The notes under the pieces: model-generated
Database searches by the model: none
What the model was told of the DNA's origin: nothing
The model's input: the letters and a program-made list of their open reading frames with translations, nothing else
Shown: one piece after another, positions 1 through 16,530 of the stretch
Layout of the letters: the number at the start of each line of letters is the position of its first letter
Position numbering within the stretch: the stretch's first letter is position 1
From: Macrostomum hystrix
Lineage: Eukaryota; Platyhelminthes; Macrostomidae
Length of the DNA: 64,000 nt
Assembly: GCA_950097015.1 (NCBI GenBank)
Contig: CATNEN010000041.1
Span: 3,560,501-3,624,500 of the forward strand
Reading direction: 5' to 3'
Translations under genes and position numbers: made by a program

Positions 1-593
1 GCTACCGGCCGGCTCGCCAGTACCAACCGCCGGAGGTCCCCTTCGCAGCGCGCTCTTCCTACACTGGCGACTTCGCCACTGCAGTCGGTGGTTCAGAACG
101 AACCCGCCCCGTGCGTCACTCAGACCAGCTGCAGGTGTCCACAGAGCCCATGCTGAGCCGCGGTGGAGCTAGCAACGCCGAGTACGGAGCTGGCGCCAGC
201 GGAGCTGCCGTGGCTAAGCGTCAGCCAATCTTGCCGCGAGGCGAGCTAGCCATCGGCTCCGGTACCTTCACCGCCGAGACCACCCAACGCGGCGACTTTG
301 CTCTTCCGCAGGGACTTCAGCAGTCCCGAAGGGAGCCGATTCGGCCAGCTGGCGAGCTGCAGCTAAATTCGTCGGCAGCGGAGCCGTTCTCCGGCCGTAC
401 CGTCGCTCAAGAGGACTTTGCTGCTAGGCATGGTGAGCGACCGGCCCTGGTAAAACCGAGGTGCGAGCTTGAGCTGTCCCGCGAGCCCATGGCCGCAGCT
501 ACCACTAGCCGCGATGTTTTCACGCCTAAGGCCAGAGACGACCCACCACCAACGCGACGCCGACAGCAGCAGCAGCAGGTTGCTGCCAGTTGA
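1..593 (+). CDS. SAXO-like axonemal microtubule protein, 3' end
   Basis: The open frame runs in from the left edge (first full codon at base 3) and ends at the TGA at 591-593, giving about 196 residues of a C-terminus. It contains spaced repeats of the SAXO (FAM154) microtubule-binding type: a proline/arginine start (PRGELAIG, PAGELQLN, KPRCELEL), then a T-T/V-x-x-x-DF block (YTGDF, TTQRGDF, VAQEDF, TTSRDVF), repeated about every 30 residues. In known family members such repeats bind and stabilise axonemal, basal-body and centriolar microtubules. The tail is basic with a short glutamine run and no further domain. No intron is visible within the window. The true start is to the left; the GTG at 111 is an internal valine, not a start. 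The family call rests on repeat spacing and motif resemblance, and paralogue identity cannot be given. Confidence 0.72.
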   Translation, partial: YRPARQYQPPEVPFAARSSYTGDFATAVGGSERTRPVRHSDQLQVSTEPMLSRGGASNAEYGAGASGAAVAKRQPILPRGELAIGSGTFTAETTQRGDFALPQGLQQSRREPIRPAGELQLNSSAAEPFSGRTVAQEDFAARHGERPALVKPRCELELSREPMAAATTSRDVFTPKARDDPPPTRRRQQQQQVAAS

Positions 594-3500
594 TCTCGCG
601 TTGTAGACTGATTTATGTCGTACATTTGCCAGGAGGCTGGCCGGGCTAACATTAATCTTTGCACGAGTTCGAACGCTGAATTTTTAGGTTGTTGGTTTTC
701 CAGAGTCAAAGCTGTGCTGGTGTCTGGTGGTTAGCTAGTTAGCTTTTGCATTGCCAACCCGAGATAGTTCTTATAAAATCACTGATATTGAATCGATTTA
801 GCTATCCAATTACGAGTTTTTCTCATGCCTTTTGCCAATTTATCTTATAGCTTCAAGAGATGGTAGATTTGTGTGGACTTATTGCAGTCTTCTACAACAT
901 ATTCGAGGAATCTATAACCTGCAACCCCTTAATCACCAAACTCAGATGTTCAAACCAACTGCTATAACTACTGTGGAGTAGTTATTTCGAAAAAAATAGT
1001 TGCTTCGACCTATTTCATACAATTCTTCATTTGTTATTCTCCACTCTTTCTTTTCCTTTTGGTTTTTCCGTTGCCCATGAAAATATGTACGCAACTCATT
1101 AGGCTGCTGCAACGAATCGAACTCATATATGCAGTGGGAATTCGCACTTGCCCGATACTTGACCTGAGCTGATCTTGGTTTCATTAGTCTATTTGCCTTT
1201 TATTATGCTGTACTTTCCCATCTCTATAGATAATTTATTCGTGAGCGCAAAGGAGCGATCCTAATGTTTAGATACAGCATACGGATACGAAGACTATCGC
1301 ACCCTATTCTTTAGACTCCATAGGGTAGCCTTACCGCTTAAATAATTATTCTGTGTAATTTGAATCAATAAATGCACATACAAGCTCGTAAAACTTTATT
1401 TATGATGCTGCATAACTTTGGGCTAAACGTTCAAGGTATGTTACAGATTTTTACAGTTCCGGCCGTGCATTCTGCTTTTAAAGCAGCAGGATTTCTCGGA
1501 AATGGAATGCCTTAATTAGCTTTCGTTTCGCATTCCCAGTGAACGTGCTGAACATTATAGCTCTTGTGCTGGGATAGCTAAATTAAAAAACCTGCAAAAT
1601 GTTGTTTAATAAAATTCCCACATCCAAAAGTTGGCTGCGACTGAAAGAAGCTCGAAAACTTACTATAGCATTCACATCAACGTACCGGATCTCTTGCTAA
1701 ATACAGTGCATATGCACCACGTGCTACGAGTACATTTTAGGACTTATATAGGACTATATTTGGGAATGCGTTGAGGCGCTGACTGTGGCAGGTGCATGAC
1801 ACCAATTCTAGCTTTTAGACGGGTAGCCTAACCTAACAAACCGCGAAGGCTAATTAGGTCCCTTGCTAAACTATTTTCATCCATTGTGACCTGGGCCCCG
1901 TGCTATTAGAATACTCTTGGCTCCTAAATCATTAAGTGTCCTATAACTCCTCGCTCCTAGACGTTTCTGTGCTATAGAATCAAAAGTAAACTTAAAGACA
2001 TTGGAGGCTCTTTTAGGAGTGCATTAGACTCCTAAGAGAATTTTGGAGAGCTCTAAAGGTCCGTGGCGTGCGTGAAGTAGTGACATCTAGCAGCTAGGAG
2101 TTGGTCTTTAGGAGTCATTTCTAGGAGCACGCGTTCTATAGAAGGAGCGAAATTTAGTCTTACCTCGTTACTCCTAGTCAAGAGTTTAAGGGCCGAATTT
2201 GACTCTTAAAATGCGTTGTACGTAGTTGTACGTAATTATTCTTGAAATGCGTAGAGTCAAAAAAAATTTGACTCTTAAAGTTATGATTTCGGATAGCGAA
2301 TTTAACTCAAACTATTAAATTTATGTATCATTGTCGACCGCGAACTTTCAAAGAACTACCCATTCTTTGAATTTGACAATTAAATTCTGGCCCAGCAATG
2401 GGGGCAATTGTACAAGATGAACGTGCGATTCGTGTAGTGCCAATTCTGTCACTAACGAATGAAAAGTTTAAAGGAGGAGCGCAATTGTCGCGTCAACAAT
2501 TTCCACTATGATTGGCTTGGGCTAGTATACGATTCACAAGAGCCAAGGACTTACAATTCCGAAAGCGTACGTGGCCTTTAGCAAAGGAGGCGCCAGAAAG
2601 CTATTCCAGCTGGATTATTTTATACTGCGGTGAGTAGAGTTCGTGCATTTGCAGATTTGCGAGTATCAAATTGTGATTTCAACAATTTCGTGAGCCTTTT
2701 TCCTACACAAAGAGTGCAGACGCAGTTGCATGAGCAGAAGCGTTTGCTGAAAATTTGCTCATCCGCGAATTCTGATAGGCGCTACTTTGCAAGTTTAAAT
2801 TGAACGCAACAGTCTTTACTTTTAGAAGGCGCAGATAGTTAAGCAGAAGTGTTTGAGTACTAAATGAGATCCATCTAGTCAGCAACCATCTATCCAGTCA
2901 GCAACCATCCAGTCATAGCGCAATTTGCGTTGCAATGGCTGCTGAATTCCTATAAGCAAAGCACTTAGAAAGCAAATGTTTGTTTGAGATACAATTTAAA
3001 TATTCTTTTCCGAAAATAAACATTTTATTGAGTGGGTGCTGCGCGCAAATTTGCCTTTTGGCGGTTTAAATACAATTTTGCGAATCAATTATTTCGCGCA
3101 GCACTGCCCACAAAATGTGCAGTGAAAGTCCTTAAAAGTGTGAGTAGCATTGATTAACCTCCACAGTGTAAAACATTTTAAAGGGTCTAAAATTTCTATA
3201 GAAATATCGTTGTTTGGTTTGCAAGTCTCATTGTACTGTGTGAGGTTAGTTAAATACTCGACGCTTTTTGTTTTAGACACCGCAGGATTTTTCTCTCAAC
3301 ATTGATTTTGATATTTATTGATTAATTCGTTTTTTTGCATTTTTTTAAAAGCTGCTGTGTCTAATTATGGACTTAGCTAAATGATCAGGCTACCTAATGT
3401 TGGGTAACTTGTATCGAATGGCAAAGCATTTCACTGCAAAGTCGCATCCGGTGGTTTCACCTACCTGTGGGCGTTAAACTGTACATTTGAAATGCTGAAT

Positions 3501-4612
3501 TTCTAGGAAAATCTCATTTTAAATTTGCAGTGAACAGAATCGTAGCGGCGAACAGTTTTTTAAAACTAATTTTCTTCCTAATTGTAAGATTCTTTTTACG
3601 TAAATGTTAAATTCATTAAGGCAGCATGTTCACTTACAACTTTGTAATTATTAACATTGCCAGCTATGCTACTTAGCCTATTTGCACAAAAACAAGAATT
3701 TATTGTTTTTATTATCAAATTCTAAATATATTCATTACATGGTAGTTTTCTACAAATAGCATAAATTGTATTGTTCCAATTTTTCATCTTTATAATTCGT
3801 AATCCAAATATACAGAATGTCTAAGATTTAAGATTTATGTGGGTGTCCCACATCACATTCGGCTGTCCGGCCTCTGCAGCAGTCATGGAGACATTAGCGC
3901 TCATCAAGATTTTGATACAGGAGTCAATGATGCAGTAGTCTGCTTTATTAAAGTACTTTAGTGAGTCGCAGCTGCCCCATCCCCAGTACAAAGGCCGCTA
4001 AGTTTTGTAATATTTACAAAAGTTTTTTGTTCATTTTATTGGGTGACATGATCAGAAGTAAAAAATAATTTCGAAATTAAGCAATAATGCACTTCGACCT
4101 GCTAAGGTGGCACACCTTCAATCTAGTTAATTTTTAATTCCTCACTGAATGAGATTAGAATTTCAAAGATACAGTGCTTTTTATTTATATTATTTCTTAG
4201 CTCAAATGAAGCTGTATTTTTGGGGTCATTCTTAGGCCTATCTCTAAACCTCCCGAAACCTCTAATGAGAATGACCCATATTTTTGCGTACTTTTAAAAG
4301 AAGAGAAGTTTATTTTTGGATTATTGCGACGTGACTAATTCTCCTGCAAGATTTACTCAGTCTTCTGATTGATAAAGGAAAAATTGAGATTTGGTAGACC
4401 CTACACAAAATATTGATCTTCAGCCCAGAATACATTTTTGCATAAACCAAATGCGCTTAACACATCTCAGGCAGTGAAATCAAGGCAAGGAAGGAGGACT
4501 TTGCTTTTGGTTCTAGGTGCTAGGGCTGGTCATGCAGTATACATTTTGGGTAGACAAATATTAATTTTTCGCAAAAGAATTATATATTTAAGTAAATAAA
4601 TCAATCAATCAG
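594..4612. other. AT-rich intergenic DNA, no gene seen
   Basis: About 4 kb with stop codons in all frames and no recognisable protein similarity. An AATAAA at 1367-1372 could be a poly(A) signal for the SAXO-like gene, but it lies some 770 bp after the stop. Positions 1910-2190 are unusually rich in the hexamer TAGGAG/CTCCTA on both strands. The stretch 2875-2915 contains a short near-duplicate (AGTCAGCAACCAT twice). The rest shows nothing I can support. Confidence 0.6.
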
Positions 4613-4614
4613 TA

Positions 4615-5254
4615 GGGTAATGTATCATCAACCAAACAAGAATGTGTATTTTTTTAACTTAAAACCTAAGCTACAGATTTTGTATTTAAGATATGATGAT
4701 AAATCAAAAGCCAAGTTTTAGAAAACAGTTACATCTTTCTAAAAAGTATCTGCTTTTGCTATTTTATCAAATAGAAAAAGTTATTCCTGCTTTTTATCTA
4801 AAACCGAACAATGATTTTCATGTATTTTCAAACCAAACAGAGAATTTGATGTTTGGTTTTACAATTTGAGTGAGTGGTTTAATCTTATTTTAAGGAGTGA
4901 ACTATCATGAATTATGTAATTTGAAAGCATTTTTATGCTCTATAAATAACTACATTTATGGTCATTTAATTGGCAAGCAACCACATACAATCCTTGTCTA
5001 AAGTACATACTGAAAAAATGTTGTTAAAAAGTATGCTTTTGCAATAAAAATTTCAATTGAAACATCAATATCTTTCTTTCCTCTTAATGCTTCATTGCAC
5101 ATCATGCCTCAGCTTGTAGATAATTTCTTCAACTTTCAAATTAGTTGTTCTGTGAAACACAATAGCTTGTTTCTGTCTTGCACGAGACCAAGGAAGAAGT
5201 CAAAATTCTTGTTCGGTTTTGAAGATACACTGTTCGGTTGATGATACATTACCC
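4615..5254. mobile_element. 640-bp MITE with TA target duplication (Tc1/mariner type)
   Basis: The ends are 24-bp terminal inverted repeats beginning GGGTAATGTATCATCAACC on the left (4615-4638) and as its reverse complement on the right (5231-5254), with one mismatch. Both ends are flanked by TA (4613-4614 and 5255-5256), the target duplication of Tc1/mariner elements. Copies of the inner motif AACCRAACA recur inside, near 4802, 4832 and 5213 (either strand), resembling transposase sites placed under the ends. There is no coding capacity, so this is a non-autonomous copy. TIR and TA are seen directly; the superfamily is inferred. Confidence 0.75.
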
Positions 5255-5256
5255 TA

Positions 5257-6498
5257 TAAAAACCTGATTACTTTATTGTGGCAATTTTGCAACAATTGAC
5301 ATATAATTAGGCCTAACTGCAGTCTGTATTATGCTCAGTACAAAGTCGACTTCTCATTTCTCAGAATCTCCATCTCCAAAATAGCTAGGCCTATAGAAAA
5401 AATTTATTTGCAAATTTGCTAATATTACTATAGGAAATACGAAAATCTGGCAAAGTTCTCTTTTAATAACATTTTAAGCTACCTTTGAAACTTTAATAAG
5501 TGTTATTAGCTGGAATAGTTTCAGTTTCCCACTCTAAATTATTTATAGATGCTTTTTAACTTAACACCCTTTAAAACCCTTTAAGAACCTAACAACCAAG
5601 AGGCCTATGAGCCCAAGGAGTGAGGAGCAAGTCAATTCATGGAAATTAAGTCAAATAAGAGTCACATAGGAAAATAATGTGCAATCCAATATAGGATATT
5701 GCCAAACTGATATTTGGGGAAGACTTGGTGTCACATGAATTCCTAGAGGCCTACATCTCAAAAAAGTTGTTACTAGTTTCATGCATGTTACAAAATTTGG
5801 ACTTGTAGAGTGCCAGAGAGCCCAAAATCTTTGATTTTATTTATGTTGGCCTCTTTGTTGCTAGTGTCCCATTGGTTGATAATTAATTATGCATTAAAAT
5901 TGAGAAAGTAAAGATGAAAAAATCAAGGCAGATGTAATACGAAAAAATCAAGGCAGATGTAATACCTATGTGAGTACATACCTGTAGTACAGTATTGGTG
6001 TGCCTGTGTGCTGAGGAGTAAGCAAAACTTAGGTTTATTGAGTTCAAGACTTATGTAAAAAATAAGTTTTTTAAAATTAAAAGGAATATTTCAGTTTTAA
6101 CAAAACATAGCAGTTCTATCATATACTCAGACCTAGGCAAGCCCTTGTTTTTACACAATGTACAAAAATAGGTATTACTAAAAATAGTAAAAAATGTGAA
6201 TATATAGCTTGTATACTGAAGGTAAGCAAAAAATAGGTCAAAAACAATTTTGTAACTCTTAAATGTTGACTCAACATTGCATCAACAACGTTGTACAAAG
6301 CAACGTTGCATCAACATTGCAATGATGCAATATTAAAAGAGAAATTCAATTATTTTGGCTATAAAAAGCACATGTTGCTATGGAAGCAAAAATTAGCTCC
6401 AAATTGGGGGTTAAAGTTGGATTTGTAGGTTTTAGTTGCCCTTGTCAAATTGCTTCTTGGGTAGTTAAGCATCACTTCATTGTTCAAATTTGTAGCTA
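5257..6498. other. AT-rich intergenic DNA, no gene seen
   Basis: No coding frame or recognisable family. A 25-bp unit (AAAAAATCAAGGCAGATGTAATAC-like) is directly duplicated at about 5918-5966. At 6265-6330 short copies of AACATTGCATCAAC alternate with the palindrome CAACGTTG. Neither points to a function. Confidence 0.5.
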
Positions 6499-6507
6499 TT
6501 CCAACAT

Positions 6508-6779
6508 CATACATGCGCAACACCCGGCCAAACCAGCTGGGTGAAACGAGGGCCAAGCAAGGTAAGTTGCAAAAACCAATCGACCAAGCGCAAAAAAATC
6601 AAAGGGGGGACCAAGGGACAAAAAAGGAAGGCGTGAAGAAAAGGAAAAAGGGGAGAGAAAAAGAGAGCAAATGAGAGCAAACTAAGTTGTAAATAGAGCA
6701 ATGAAACGAACTAAGTCGCAAATGAGAGCAAAAACTAAGTTGCAAGGCCAGCTAAGATTTGGGAGGTTGCGCATGTATG
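6508..6779. mobile_element. 272-bp MITE with perfect 9-bp target duplication (Mutator type)
   Basis: A perfect 14-bp terminal inverted repeat CATACATGCGCAAC occupies 6508-6521 and, inverted, 6766-6779. Immediately outside, the same nine bases TTCCAACAT occur at 6499-6507 and 6780-6788, a clean target-site duplication. Nine-base duplications are typical of Mutator-like (MULE) elements. The interior has low-complexity, purine-rich sequence with imperfect repeats of CTAAGTTGCAAATGAGAGCA (6660-6745) and no protein-coding capacity. The perfect duplication suggests a fairly recent insertion. Boundaries are seen directly; assignment to Mutator rests on duplication length only. Confidence 0.85.
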
Positions 6780-6989
6780 TTCCAACATCACTGAAAGCTG
6801 GGTCATTTACAATCCTAGCAATAATTTGGAGTTCGGACATTTTTGTAAGGAGGCCCAGTACCTAAGGCTCTGTTTCATATGTTGTAGAGCAGGGGAAGGT
6901 GTCCTATTTCTGACCACAAGCCTATGTTGTCTACATTGGAGCCCACCTGAAGCATTGCTTTGCTGCATCAAAGTTGTACTCTTTCGAAA

Positions 6990-9700
6990 AGGTTATAGGC
7001 CCAAGTTCCCAGGGCCCTTGTGAGGTACAAGTCCCCCATGCTTTAGATATGTATAGCAAAATGCTAAACCAATCATGGCCAAACAAAATTGCTCTAGCTG
7101 ACTAAACCTAATGGTTCCAAAACCTGCTAATTTCCTTAAAAATGAGACTAGATATCCACATACTTTACTAATCTCTATTGCATGGATGTCCACTGATCCA
7201 TTGAGTTTATCTGAAACCCCAGATACTTTCAGCTCTATATGGATTCCCTTGTAGAAATAGTCTTATAGGGCCTTTCTTGGGTACATTGTAGTTGAATTGT
7301 TTTGTTTTCAGAAAATTTTTTTGGAGCCTGAAGGAATGACAGAATTCTGAGACTTTGTCAAGACCTTTTTGAATTTCTGCAGGATCCTCTCCAAATATCA
7401 CAAGATTGTCACAGTAGAGCAGATTGTTAATTGTGTTACCTTTGATTTGAGTATGGCTATCAAATCCCACATTTAGTGTGAAGCTCAACAGATCTATGTA
7501 AATGAGAATAACATAGAAGAGAGGGGGCAGCCTTGTCTCACCCAGTTAGAAACTTATGCTCCTCTGTGGTCAATGCTTCTGAAACTTTAATTAAAAGTTT
7601 GTCTCCCAAATACATGTATGCTTTCTATGGACTTGAAAATTTTAGGGTTCACACTAAGCCTATCAAGCTGTTCAAATAGTCTGTTGTGCTCCAGAATGTC
7701 AAAAGCACTTTTAAGATCAAAGAAGACCGTATAGAATTGTTTCTTTTTGCAATTTTTACTATGGATGAGGGTAAGTAATGTGTCTATTTGATCTGTTATC
7801 TTGTAAGCCTTTCTACTTCCTATTTTGTTTTCTGAGAGCAAGCCTGAGTTCTTGATATAGGACTCCAGCTTCTCATTCACTATCAAAGCAGGATTATGGC
7901 TATTCTGGGAAGAATGCTAATGGGTCTCTAGTTCAATGTGTCATTGTGTGGGCCTCTCTTGTGAATTGGGGATATCAGCACTGTTGACCACTGTTGCGGC
8001 TTATGTCCTAGGCTCAGGATAGCATTAAAAAGTTTTAATAAAACTGGCCTAATGACTATAATCCCATGGATAATATGTTTGTTTGTGATCCTATCAACCC
8101 CTGCAGCTTTTCTCCCATTGAGATTCTTAATAGCTGTCCAAAACCCTTTAGCTGTGTTTAATGAAGTCATTTTGTTAACACAGTCATTGATATCTTGGCT
8201 CTTGAGCTTCCTCAGTTGGCTTTGTATTTCCTAACTAACTCATTGTATTCTGAGGCTAGTCAACTATCCCTTGGGGAATGCATTTTCTTGATTTTTTTAT
8301 TTGGCTAGAGACCTCAGGGTGGCATCCCTCTCTATCCAAAATTTATTGGGGATTATTGAAATTAAACTTTTCTGTTGTAGCTCAGCTGTTGGGGTAGCCT
8401 ATGATGTAGCCACTAGTGCAGTGTTGGTGTAGCTGTTGTAGCCGGGCTGGTATTGGTAGATGCCCAGTGCACTTCTGAAGTTCTGGTGTAGACAAAATCT
8501 ATTAGACTGGTTCCAGCTATGCTCTTGTCCAAATGCACACTGCCTATAGGCACCATTTGCTTCTGTATCTGCCAGTTGTGTGGTCCTGGTGATAGTAGTG
8601 GAAGCCATTGTTGCCCTTTTGGGAGTTTGGTGCTTGACTGGCACTTGCAGCAGTTCAAAACTGCATCCTCATTTGCCTCATTTGCAAGAGACAATCTGAT
8701 ACTGTCTAGGCTTTATAGCAAGTCCTTTCATGCACCTCGAGATCATTGTATAGAGATATGTCTTGCCGCTTTCAATTAACCTTCTGTCAGTGATGTGGAC
8801 ATTGGAGAACTTTTTGGCTGTAACAATTGCAGCAATTAGCTTATACACTTGCTCAAGAGAGATTTCAGCTTTTCGATCTATCACCAGGTACTCTTGAGCT
8901 GAAAAGCTTGACTCTTCAAGTTTGCTAACCGGATTCTTTGGGTCTTCATAGTAGATGATTTTCAAAGTGTTTAAAGGAAAAATAAGCCTGTAGTCCATTT
9001 CTCTATCTCAGTCAGGGCTTACTACGACTATGTTGTGTGGCTTTCTGGTAGCAGCACCATCAACTACTGAAATTTCCATTGCTTTGTTTTGGGAGCCAGT
9101 CTTAGGTGCTGTTGATGCAACTGCAGATACTGCAGAGATGCTTGCATATATGCTGCTTGTTACCCTTTTGTGGTTTCAATGATACAGAGTTTGCTCTGGA
9201 GGCCTGAAGCTCCATTAACTTCGTTTTAATCTCTATATTTTCATGGCTTTGAGCAAACTCATTCAGGACATATCACTCTTTGGCAAGAATCATGTCCTTT
9301 ATTGAGGAGATTGACTGTTTGATCTGGTTCACTGATTTAGCTCTGTGAAATGTTAAAAGTCTTCAAAAGCTCAGCCACTGTCTCACAGCTTTTGGCTTCC
9401 ATTTCCTATATCCAGTTAGTAGTCATGGTCTGCAGCACATTGCTTGTCTTCTGCAGGTAAGCGTCTAGAGAATGGCTTGTGGAAAACTGCTTTAGCTCAC
9501 TTAAAACCTGCACTAACCCTTGCTTGACTGTCTTCAGCCTCTTCAGAGATCTATCTCCATAAGAAGGCTATTAATATCTAGAAGGTCTTAAATGCATCCA
9601 AAACATGGTTATGTTTATTCATACTTTTAAACCAGACATTTGCAGCTTGGCAATAAATTATTTTATAGGTTTTAATGTTTTTAAAGGGAATTCTTCTTCT
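6990..9700 (-). mobile_element. Decayed LINE-like retrotransposon with reverse transcriptase
   Basis: Read on the minus strand, a broken coding sequence gives from high to low coordinates: a coiled-coil part (about 9560-9280), a block starting MDYRLIFPLNTLKIIYY (8998-8678), a short stretch with LIDFVYT that may be the end of an endonuclease (8694-8413), then reverse transcriptase. The RT part has GRKAAGVDRITN and the P-x-x-W-x-x-x-x-x-x-PI block (8170-7928), FFDLKSAFD (about 7730, finger/palm motif) and YCDNLVIF (about 7400), a degraded form of the YxDD catalytic box. Frames shift several times and stops interrupt, so it is dead. Downstream, NSMDQW and EISKVCGYLVSFLRKLAGF (about 7190-7090) continue the region after the RT. 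No poly(A) tail or target duplication was found. The upstream blocks are shared with the AlkB element at 47.4-49.3 kb. Confidence 0.82.
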
Positions 9701-10764
9701 GTGTCTAAAACTTTGTAATTCTTATTCACACCTTAAAACCTCACATTTTGTGACGAGGCTTATTAGTAATTTAATACACTGCAACACAAAATATTCCAGG
9801 CAATTTATACTGTATATAGTATATAGTAATTATATTAGTTGACTCTTGTGTGTGGCTATTATATCATCTGGACATTTTGATTTGTGGTTATTTTGTTATG
9901 TGGCCATTTTTGTAGGTGCTATTTTGACATGCACCAGTGAAAAAGCTATATACATATAAATGTATATATCAACTGTGGTCAGGAAGATATTGGTTACATA
10001 AAAAAATTCTGCTGTGAATCTTAGGAGGAAAATGGCATAAATTTGGCCTGGTGTAAATTTAGCTTAATTCTTGCATTAAAATAAGTCATAGCATCATCCT
10101 AACTATGGGCTATAAATAACATTAGTTGAATGTCAATTTACCCTGTGAATGTGCATGGACTCAAAGTGAGATGATTTGCAGTAAATTTTCTGTCCGTTTT
10201 ATTGCTTTTATAGTTGGATTCAAAAACTACCCTCAGCAACAAATTGTTTTTGCTTATGTCTAATTTATGTCTAATTATGACTTATTTTGTCTAATTAAAG
10301 AATAATAATAATTAAGCTATTCATAGTTCTATACTTATATCGCTAGATTTTGTCCATTGCATTAGTCTAAAATCATCATACAAATTTAGATAAATAGCTA
10401 CTAACAACAATATAATGTAAAAAGGGCTACTAAGAAGTTGTTAAAATGTTAAATATATGTATGCACCAATTTTAAGGCATGTAAAGTAGCAATGTTAAGA
10501 TATTAAGATTATTTTTTACTTTTTTGTGTGAGGCTGAGGCACATATGACAGATATTAGCTAATGTTAATATTATTAACTATATAGTGAGTTAAAAAGTTA
10601 CAAAACTAAGCACAAAATAAAAAAACGAACAATTGTAGATATCCTGTTTCACTATAAAAAAAGAAATTATATGTATATAACTTTGCTAGATTGTATAGTT
10701 GTGCAATTTTACTCAAATTAATTATAAAGTAGTTATTTATGAATTCTTCTATAACTCTTCTTTT
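9701..10764. other. AT-rich upstream region of LARP1, no gene seen
   Basis: Very AT-rich, stops in all frames. It may hold the 5' end of the retroelement and the promoter or first non-coding exon of LARP1, but no TATA box or exon can be supported. It ends in a pyrimidine-rich splice acceptor, CTCTTCTTTTAG, at 10753-10764. Confidence 0.5.
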
Positions 10765-10771
10765 AGTAGGA

Positions 10772-16530
<5,759 letters not shown>

